Assembly (NCBI GenBank): GCA_024232355.1
Contig: JAAEPW010000124.1
Coordinates: forward strand, 1 to 5,052
Direction of reading: 5' to 3'
Origin: Chloroflexota bacterium
GTDB taxonomy: Bacteria > Chloroflexota > Anaerolineae > B4-G1
DNA: 5,052 nucleotides
The notes beneath the pieces were generated by a model. The model had not been told where the DNA came from, did not search any database, and saw only the letters and a list, made by a program, of their open reading frames with translations. The translations under genes were made by a program, and so were the position numbers. Each line of letters begins with the position of its first letter. Position 1 is the first letter of the stretch. Shown here piece by piece: positions 1 through 4,295 of the stretch.

Positions 1-336
1 AGGCTGGTGGAGCGTCGTGTCGCCGTAGAGCCACACCGAGCGGCCCTCGAACACGCCGCTGTATCCGCCGTCGCGTCCGCGGATCCAAGCGCTTGTCTCG
101 AGCACCCCCAGTTCGGTGGCCGCGACCAGCGCCAAGCCGGACGAATCCACGTCGTTGCCGGCAACCGCAGCGTCTTCCGCGTCGCTCGCGTCTGGCTGGC
201 CGCCATCCGGGCCTTCGTCCGCGAGCGTGTTGGCGTCGACGGTCTCCGCGGCGACGTCCACCACGACGTCCTGGAATACCTCCCCCGCCGCGATGTCGTC
301 GACGGCCGCGATGTCGTCGACGGACTTCGAAGGGAA
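1..336 (-). CDS. Fragment of a secreted Asp/Ala-rich protein with a DUF4185-like domain start
   Basis: The minus strand is open for 112 codons from a TGA at 339-337 down to base 1, with strong G/C at third codon positions. After a few residues (FPSKS) comes an Asp/Ala-rich low-complexity linker of about 65 residues containing (VDDIAA)x2. The linker runs into GVLETSAWIRGRDGG, then YSGVFEGRSVWLYGDT. A 'DGGYSG...G-VW-YGDT' start is what I recall from DUF4185-like beta-propeller lipoproteins of Myxococcota, where an acidic linker joins the lipid-anchored N-terminus to the propeller. No signal peptide, lipobox or credible start codon is present: the reading frame upstream meets a stop, so the N-terminus is missing. 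The rest of the domain lies beyond the left edge. Coding on this strand is well supported. The family call is from memory of motifs, and the cell-surface location is inferred. Confidence 0.6.
288..323. repeat. Exact 2 x 18-bp tandem repeat at the edge of the GC-rich gene fragment
   Basis: The unit ccgcgatgtcgtcgacgg occurs twice back to back. On the minus strand it encodes two copies of the hexapeptide VDDIAA in the acidic linker. The repeat stops exactly where the minus-strand reading frame ceases to look like the rest of that gene, so it may mark a recombination or assembly breakpoint. Confidence 0.85.
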
Positions 337-436
337 TCACTTCGACGTGTCGGAGGGCCCGGTGGGCGAGGCTAACGTGTCGTTGGCGGACGGTGCGGTG
401 ACCACCGATAAAATCTTTAACAGCACCATCGCCTGA
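324..436 (+). pseudogene. Possible C-terminal fragment of a plus-strand gene
   Basis: The plus-strand frame ending in TGA at 434-436 reads DFEGNHFDVSEGPVGEAN followed by VSLADGAVTTDKIFNSTIA. Here the codons start mostly with purines and end mostly in G/C, a coding-like pattern. 'ADGAVTTDKI' resembles the repeats of phage tail-fibre or other surface proteins (DGAVTTAKI type). The same frame further left (116-323) is only the antisense of the Asp/Ala-rich minus-strand gene, so that part should not be read as protein. If real, this is the tail end of a separate gene whose upstream part has been lost. It may equally be chance, since the evidence is composition plus one short motif. Confidence 0.25.
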
Positions 437-439
437 GAG

Positions 440-558
440 TGCCCAACTTAGTTGATGGGTTTCCTGCGGTTTCTGATCAAATTATCTGATGGAAAATGAA
501 AAACCCCCTCAAACAACTTGAAAATCATTCAAGGGGGATGTCTCCTATTTTGCCCAAC
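440..558 (+). repeat. Two direct copies of TGCCCAAC in the left leader region
   Basis: TGCCCAAC occurs at 440-447 and 551-558, flanking the gene-free stretch before the first operon gene. Two more copies in the same orientation lie near the end of the ATPase gene (3445-3452 and 3460-3467). Multiple short direct sites near an end are what Tn7/Mu-like transposases bind, but no matching inverted set is visible on the right, so a binding-site role is only a guess. Confidence 0.25.
499..537 (-). terminator. Possible leftward-facing intrinsic terminator or leader hairpin
   Basis: CCCCC at 504-508 can pair with GGGGG at 533-537, with an inner 6-bp stem CTTGAA (517-522) and TTCAAG (528-533) that shares one base. 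On the minus strand the outer stem is followed by five T residues (503-499). It would therefore stop transcription running leftward out of the operon. The stem is interrupted by an 8-nt one-sided bulge, so it is weaker than a standard terminator. It could instead be a leader structure for the operon. Confidence 0.35.
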
Positions 559-578
559 AAAATTGAGAGACAAATCCA

Positions 579-1181
579 ATGTGCCACACCTTTCTTTCCG
601 ATTCCAGATTTTATCGCTTTCTATTCCAGATCGACCTGAACATTGCCACAGAGGTTCAAGCTGGTGGCTGCATCCATTGCGGTGGTTCGCTGCACGTATC
701 CTGCTATCCACGCAAGCCTCGAGGAATCCGTTCCATACTGGACGAGTCCTATGACTACCGTCTGAGTTTCTGCTGCTCAAAGGATGGCTGTCGGCGTCGT
801 AATACCCCGCCCTCAGTGCGTTTTTGTGGCAGAAAGGTCTATCTCGGCGTGATAGTGGTTCTGATCTGTGCCATGGAGCACGGCCTTACCTCCAAACGCC
901 GCAAGCAACTGATTGAGGAGCTTGATATCTGGCCACAGACTATTTCACGTTGGCGTAAATGGTGGCGGGAAGTCTTTCCCGTCAGTCGCTGTTGGCGATC
1001 ACAGAAAGGGAATTTTATGCCGCCGATTGAATTTGGGGGCCTACCAGGCAAGCTGCTGGGCCGACTGAATGGAAAGAACCTGCCGCTACGCCTGTGCCAA
1101 TTATTGCTCTTGTTGGCCCCCTTTACGACCACCTCATGGTCAGGTTCCTTAAGGGTGGTGATCGATCCGCAGAAGATGTGA
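579..1181 (+). CDS. Zinc-ribbon / helix-turn-helix accessory protein of the transposon
   Basis: This 200-residue protein is the first gene of the operon. Its N-terminal half is a putative zinc ribbon: C31-x2-C34 (CIHCGG), and C65/C66 with C71 (CCSKDGC). Between and after these lie the family-typical stretches YPRKPRG (43-49) and TPPSVRF (76-82). Residues about 104-133 (TSKRRKQLIEELDIW then PQTISRWRKWW) look like a helix-turn-helix. The C-terminal third contains FMPPIE and a Leu-rich helix with 'L..LAPFTT'. I recognise this as a protein repeatedly found in front of a transposase/ATPase pair in Proteobacteria, with no assigned function. DNA binding, perhaps end recognition or self-repression, is inferred from the ribbon plus HTH. 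ATG 579 is preceded by only a weak purine-rich GAGAGA (565-570). No clear -35/-10 pair was found upstream. Confidence 0.8.
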   Translation: MCHTFLSDSRFYRFLFQIDLNIATEVQAGGCIHCGGSLHVSCYPRKPRGIRSILDESYDYRLSFCCSKDGCRRRNTPPSVRFCGRKVYLGVIVVLICAMEHGLTSKRRKQLIEELDIWPQTISRWRKWWREVFPVSRCWRSQKGNFMPPIEFGGLPGKLLGRLNGKNLPLRLCQLLLLLAPFTTTSWSGSLRVVIDPQKM

Positions 1182-1241
1182 TGGCGGCGTCAGGTCTGGC
1201 ATGAGTAGACTCCCGGTACTGCCATAACCAGGAGAGATTGA

Positions 1242-2702
1242 ATGCCCACTGAAGAAGACCCCGATCGCTGGGCGCGGTTGCGCTTTGCAATCATCGGCCC
1301 CCTATTGGCCGCCCCACCACCACGTGGTCAGTTGCGTAAAACGATTGCAGCATTGGTGAACAAAGACTGGGTCCATCCCGTGGATGGAACCACCATCCGC
1401 TTTGGCTTTGCTACGCTAGAGCGTTGGTACTATGCCGCATACAAGGCCAAAGATCCGGTAGCAGCACTGCGTCGTCAACTGCGGGAGGATGCTGGCCGCT
1501 TTCGTATGCTATCTGCCGCCCTGATCCATGAGTTGGAGATGCAGTACAAGGCACATACGGGGTGGACGGTACAACTGCACTATGACAACTTGGCGGTCTT
1601 GGCCGACGAAGATCTGGCCCTACATCCCATGCCCTCCTACAGCACCTTGCGTCGCTACATGAAGGCACGAGGCTATCACCGCAGGCGACGCCCAAAGCGA
1701 GATACCCCAGGCGCACGTCAGGCTGAAAAACGTTTGCAGCAACTGGAGGTGCGCAGTTATGAGGTGGAGTATGTCCATGGACTCTGGCATACCGATTTCC
1801 ACCATGGTTCCCGCCAAGTGCTAACCACCTCCGGCAGTTGGGTAAAACCCTTGTTACTGTGCATTATCGATGATCATTCCCGCTTGATCTGTCATTTGCA
1901 GTGGTACCTGGATGAAAGTGCGGAAGTATTGGTGCACGGTTTATCTCAAGCCCTGCAGAAAAGAGGGCTGCCCAGGTCCTTGATGACCGACAATGGCAGT
2001 GCCATGAAGGCAGATGAGTTTACCTCCGGTCTGCACGCCCTGGGCATCTTGCATGACCCTACGTTGCCCTACAGCCCCTATCAAAACGCTAAACAGGAGA
2101 CCTTCTGGGCTACCTTGGAAGGTCGCCTGATGGCGATGTTGGAGGATGTGAAGGATCTTACCTTGGACCGTCTCAACGAGGTTACTCAGGCCTGGGCAGA
2201 ACAGGAGTACCACAACCATCACCACGATGAGATCAAAACAACACCACTACGGCGTTTTCTCGATGCCCCACAGGTAGGGCGTGACTGCCCAGACAGCAAG
2301 ACTCTGCGCCAGGTCTTTCGCTGTACCGTTAAGCGTAAGCAGCGTCGTAGCGACGGTACCATCAGCCTGGATGGCAAACGCTTCGAGATCCCCAATCGTT
2401 ATCGTCACCTGGAACAGCCCTCGGTTCGTTATGCTCGCTGGGACTTGAGTGCTGTGGAGCTGATCGATCCACGTACCTTCTCCTCCCTGGGTCCACTTTA
2501 CCCCTTGGACAAGACCGCCAATGCCGAAGGCCGCCGACGGGCGTTGCAACCCTCTCAAGAGTGCTCGGAATCAGCTCAGAACGATAAGCCAGTATCCAAG
2601 GGTGAACTGCCGCCACTGTTGCGTAAATGTTTGGCAGACTACGCCGCAACCGGCCGCCCACCGGCCTATCTTCCAAAGCCTGACTCAGAGACGGATTCAT
2701 GA
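1242..2702 (+). CDS. DDE transposase with integrase catalytic core (TniA/MuA-like)
   Basis: This 486-residue transposase is expected to cut the element ends and join them to target DNA. The N-terminal 150 residues contain basic, helical DNA-binding segments, including a winged-helix-like part (about 85-145) ending in the very basic GYHRRRRPKR. The integrase core follows, with D185 in WHTDFHHG, D250 in MTDNGS and E286 in YQNAKQETFW. The last two are separated by exactly 35 residues, the canonical D-D-35-E spacing, so the active site looks intact. Residues about 357-395 (RQVFRCTVKRKQRRSDGTIS, then LDGKRFEIP) match the beta-barrel-like C-terminal domain of Mu/Tn5053 transposases. A good ribosome-binding site, AGGAG at 1230-1234, lies 7 nt before the ATG and fixes the start. 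The stop overlaps the next gene's start (ATGA), pointing to coupled synthesis with the ATPase. Length and domain order fit a complete gene. Confidence 0.93.
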   Translation: MPTEEDPDRWARLRFAIIGPLLAAPPPRGQLRKTIAALVNKDWVHPVDGTTIRFGFATLERWYYAAYKAKDPVAALRRQLREDAGRFRMLSAALIHELEMQYKAHTGWTVQLHYDNLAVLADEDLALHPMPSYSTLRRYMKARGYHRRRRPKRDTPGARQAEKRLQQLEVRSYEVEYVHGLWHTDFHHGSRQVLTTSGSWVKPLLLCIIDDHSRLICHLQWYLDESAEVLVHGLSQALQKRGLPRSLMTDNGSAMKADEFTSGLHALGILHDPTLPYSPYQNAKQETFWATLEGRLMAMLEDVKDLTLDRLNEVTQAWAEQEYHNHHHDEIKTTPLRRFLDAPQVGRDCPDSKTLRQVFRCTVKRKQRRSDGTISLDGKRFEIPNRYRHLEQPSVRYARWDLSAVELIDPRTFSSLGPLYPLDKTANAEGRRRALQPSQECSESAQNDKPVSKGELPPLLRKCLADYAATGRPPAYLPKPDSETDS

Positions 2703-3532
2703 ACAAAAAACTGTTAGCCCTCTATGGCCTTAAATGGAATCCTTTTTCACCGGAACTACCCACCGAGGCCTTACATGTTGTGCCCAAGGTAGAGAACTTC
2801 TGCTGGCGCGTCGAGCAGGGACTGATCCGCGAAGGGGGCTTTGCCATGATTACCGGCGACCCGGGTACCGGCAAGAGTGTCGTCTTGCGTCTATTGGCCG
2901 AACGACTGGGGCAATTGCGTGATCTCACCGTCGGCGCTATCTCGCACCCCAGCAGCAATCTGACCGACTTTTACCGTGAGATGGGGGATCTGTTTGGCGT
3001 TGAGCTCAGTCCCAGTAATCGTTGGGGTGGCTTCAAGGCCTTGCGTGTACGTTGGCTGGCCCATCTGGATGGAACCTTGTTGTTTCCGGTGCTGTTGGTC
3101 GATGAGGCCCAGGAGATGCATCCTGCCGTCTTGAATGAACTGCGCCTGCTATCCAGTATGCAGTTCGATTCTCGCAACCTGCTCAGTATCGTACTCGCCG
3201 GTGACGCTCGTCTTAACAACAAGCTACGCCGGGATGAGCTGCTGCCTCTGGGCAGTCGTATCCGTACCCGTCTGGCGATGGAATACGCAGGTCGCGAGGA
3301 GTTGGCCGGTTGCCTCAAGCATCTCTTGGCAACCGCCGGCAATGCGGCCCTAATGACCCCGGAACTGAAGAGTGCGCTCTGCGACCACGCCGTTGGTAAC
3401 TATCGGGTGCTGACCGGTATGGCCGCTGAACTACTGGCCACCGCTGCCCAACGGGAGCTTGCCCAACTAGACGAAAAGCTCTTTCTGGAGGTGTTCGGCG
3501 CTCCCTCCTCTCGATCCCAACAAGCCGCCTGA
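2699..3532 (+). CDS. ExeA/TniB-type AAA+ ATPase, transposition helper
   Basis: This 277-residue P-loop ATPase begins with YGLKWNPFSPELPTE, the N-terminal signature of ExeA-like ATPases. Walker A is GDPGTGKS (53-60), Walker B is VLLVDEAQ (131-138, D135 and E136), sensor 1 is VLAGD (165-169), and SRIRTRL (186-192) carries the probable arginine-finger region. A helical lid domain follows to the C-terminus. Related proteins paired with DDE transposases (MuB, TniB, IS21 IstB, TnsC) bind DNA as ATP-dependent oligomers and present the target site to the transposase. The same role is inferred here from operon position and the 4-bp ATGA overlap with the transposase. The ExeA secretion ATPase is an alternative reading by sequence alone, but no secretion genes are present and there is no membrane segment. 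All motifs are intact, so it looks functional. Confidence 0.92.
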   Translation: MNKKLLALYGLKWNPFSPELPTEALHVVPKVENFCWRVEQGLIREGGFAMITGDPGTGKSVVLRLLAERLGQLRDLTVGAISHPSSNLTDFYREMGDLFGVELSPSNRWGGFKALRVRWLAHLDGTLLFPVLLVDEAQEMHPAVLNELRLLSSMQFDSRNLLSIVLAGDARLNNKLRRDELLPLGSRIRTRLAMEYAGREELAGCLKHLLATAGNAALMTPELKSALCDHAVGNYRVLTGMAAELLATAAQRELAQLDEKLFLEVFGAPSSRSQQAA

Positions 3533-3552
3533 CAACACAATAGGAAATCTTC

Positions 3553-3786
3553 ATGGTTAAACCGTCACTCCTTTTTGCCGATTCGCCGGACCTTACGGAT
3601 GAGGCTGTCAGTGGAATGCTCGACTTCCTGTATGAAGTGACTGCGGCATTCGAGAACAGATACTACGCGCAGTTAATGCGCCATGACCAGCAATGCGAGG
3701 CAGTGTGGTTGGATCTACAGGCTCAGCATGAAGAAAAACAACAGGATCTATTTGCGGAGTTTGACGACAACTTGCCTGACTTCTGA
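3553..3786 (+). CDS. Small, highly acidic protein of unknown function, last gene of the operon
   Basis: This 77-residue protein has about 17 Asp/Glu against 4 Lys/Arg, so it is strongly acidic. Most of it (about 14-70) should be helical, with a Gln/Glu-rich stretch (LQAQHEEKQQDLFAEF) that could form a coiled coil. There is no signal peptide, no membrane segment and only one Cys. AGGA at 3542-3545, 7 nt before the ATG, supports the start. The 20-bp gap after the ATPase gene puts it in the same operon. I do not recognise a family. It is not TniQ (too short, no zinc-finger cysteines). A DNA-mimic, a regulator of the ATPase or transposase, or an adaptor are possible roles for such an acidic helical protein, but nothing in the sequence decides. 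Its stop codon lies inside the left arm of the inverted repeat that opens the downstream structured segment. Confidence 0.75.
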   Translation: MVKPSLLFADSPDLTDEAVSGMLDFLYEVTAAFENRYYAQLMRHDQQCEAVWLDLQAQHEEKQQDLFAEFDDNLPDF

Positions 3787-3799
3787 TGAGGATTATACC
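3772..3799 (+). promoter_or_regulatory. Weak candidate promoter for the structured RNA
   Basis: TTGCCT (3772-3777) and TATACC (3794-3799) are separated by 16 bp and would place a transcript start near 3806, the first base of the first internal hairpin. Both boxes match the sigma-70 consensus only partly. The -35 lies inside the last codons of the acidic protein gene. Read-through from the operon is an equally good source for the RNA. Confidence 0.3.
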
Positions 3800-3966
3800 T
3801 TTTAGGCCACATTATTAGATAAAGCTAAGTGGCAACCAGATTGGGTGAAACGAAGACAGGCTCTGCTGGGGAGCAACCTGTCGAGGGATAGCCCAATGAT
3901 GGCTCATCTGACGATGAGCAGGGCGGGGAGGGAAACCTCCACGCCCTTTTTTATGCTCATCAGAAG
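3780..3966 (+). ncRNA. Candidate structured RNA closed by a perfect 11-bp stem, downstream of the transposon operon
   Basis: CTTCTGATGAG (3780-3790) and CTCATCAGAAG (3956-3966) are perfectly complementary and enclose 165 bases rich in hairpins. The hairpins are: GCCAC (3806-3810) with GTGGC (3829-3833); ATTGGG (3840-3845) with CCCAAT (3892-3897), which encloses GACAGG (3855-3860) with CCTGTC (3877-3882) and an inner TGCT/AGCA stem with a GGGG loop; GCTCATC (3902-3908) with GATGAGC (3913-3919) around a TGAC loop; and a GC-rich terminator hairpin. CTCATC/GATGAG elements occur four times (3785-3790, 3903-3908, 3913-3918, 3956-3961), so alternative pairings are possible. There is no open frame of note. 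I do not recognise a known class: c-di-GMP, cobalamin, TPP, group II intron and 6S signatures are absent. A structured 3' UTR of the operon, an attenuator, or a functional transposon-borne RNA all fit. The structure is seen directly, whereas transcription as a separate RNA is inferred. Confidence 0.5.
3920..3952 (+). terminator. Strong intrinsic terminator at the end of the operon
   Basis: AGGGCG (3920-3925) pairs with CGCCCT (3942-3947), and GGAGG (3927-3931) with CCTCC (3936-3940), separated by one G/A mismatch. The stem is capped by a GAAA tetraloop (3932-3935) and its run of six T residues (3947-3952) follows at once. This GC-rich stem plus T-tract is a textbook rho-independent terminator in the plus direction. 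It would end transcripts of the four-gene operon and of the structured segment, in which case the right arm of the 11-bp repeat (3956-3966) would be transcribed only on read-through. Confidence 0.85.
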
Positions 3967-4068
3967 ATAGCCATCTTATGCCTTAAAAAACCCATTCCAG
4001 AGACCTTCAGGTTGATTAGGTTCTGAAATCGTGTAAGAGCGTTTGGCCTACTCAATACGATGTGCACC

Positions 4069-4090
4069 ATTTATACGCAGATTTATACAG
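4069..4090. repeat. Short imperfect tandem repeat
   Basis: ATTTATACGCAG (4069-4080) is followed directly by ATTTATACAG (4081-4090), the second copy lacking the GC. The purpose is unknown. It could be part of an element end or replication slippage. Confidence 0.6.
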
Positions 4091-4186
4091 CCATTAACAG
4101 CATTCTAGATGGGAATGATTTTTCATGTAATATCATCGGGCAAGTGTGTATTTCAACAAAAAAAGGGACTTAACACCTATAAGCAA

Positions 4187-4238
4187 ATGCTTACATCTAT
4201 CCTTCGATGACCATCAAATAGTGTGCAGATGTAGGCAT
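4187..4238. repeat. Imperfect 12-bp inverted repeat with 28-bp spacer
   Basis: ATGCTTACATCT (4187-4198) and AGATGTAGGCAT (4227-4238) are complementary at 11 of 12 positions, the remaining pair being a T-G wobble. It lies 58 bp before the first recognisable transposase residues, so it could be a relic of the IS end or an RNA hairpin. Confidence 0.45.
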
Positions 4239-4295
4239 CAGTTATTGTGGATACGCTCATCCGGCATAATATGCATAGATAATCACTCAGCAAAA

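Larger units (their letters stand above)
437..3966 (+). mobile_element. Mu/Tn5053-like transposon with zinc-ribbon protein, DDE transposase, AAA+ ATPase and small acidic protein
   Basis: Four plus-strand genes lie head to tail with short gaps or overlap (60 bp, -4 bp, 20 bp). The core is a DDE integrase-type transposase translationally coupled to an ExeA/TniB-type ATPase, the arrangement seen in Mu (A/B), Tn5053/Tn402 (TniA/TniB) and IS21 (IstA/IstB). Base composition differs from both flanks, which supports a transferred unit. The limits given are approximate: the left limit is where GC-rich DNA ends, the right one is the end of the structured segment after the last gene. I found no convincing terminal inverted repeats or target-site duplication, so the true ends could lie tens to hundreds of bases away. 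No TniQ-like gene and no resolvase is present in the window. Confidence 0.6.
3967..4295. other. Gene-free AT-rich stretch between the operon and the transposase remnant
   Basis: No start-to-stop reading frame of useful length is seen on either strand. It contains a short hairpin overlapping its left edge (AAGAT 3964-3968, ATCTT 3973-3977), a short tandem repeat, an imperfect inverted repeat and the near-palindrome TAAGCAAATGCTTA (4180-4193). It should contain the right end of the four-gene element and the left boundary of the ISAzo13 remnant, but neither could be placed. Confidence 0.6.

Noticed and set aside
288..323. CRISPR-type repeat
   Set aside because: The two units are directly adjacent with no spacers and encode a hexapeptide repeat in a protein linker.
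340..429. Minus-strand ATG at 429-427 as the missing start of the Asp/Ala-rich protein
   Set aside because: It is in the same frame but runs into a TGA at 339-337 before the linker, and it lacks a clear signal peptide or lipobox.
116..436. Plus-strand 106-aa Ser/Thr/Ala-rich frame as one protein
   Set aside because: Bases 116-323 are the antisense of the better supported minus-strand Asp/Ala-rich gene. Only the last part (324-436) has coding-like features of its own.
839..1132. Minus-strand 97-aa frame inside the zinc-ribbon gene and similar minus-strand frames inside the other operon genes
   Set aside because: These are shadows of plus-strand genes that have clear motifs; they have no recognisable domains or ribosome-binding context.
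1242..3532. IS21 istA/istB pair
   Set aside because: Gene order and overlap look similar, but the ATPase has the ExeA-type N-terminus, two extra genes flank the pair, and no IS21-type ends were found.
3780..3835. Integron attC-like site around TTTAGGCC
   Set aside because: No GTTRRRY/RYYYAAC core pair is present and there is no cassette arrangement.
3829..3900. c-di-GMP-I (GEMM) riboswitch suggested by GGCAACC and GGTGAAACGAAG
   Set aside because: The conserved GACGCAAAGCC-type core and the closing TTGCC partner are missing, and the gene order does not fit.
3780..3966. Retron-like msr/msd RNA (11-bp closing repeat resembling a1/a2)
   Set aside because: No reverse transcriptase is found in the window, and the interior has a standard terminator with a T-tract rather than a long msd stem.
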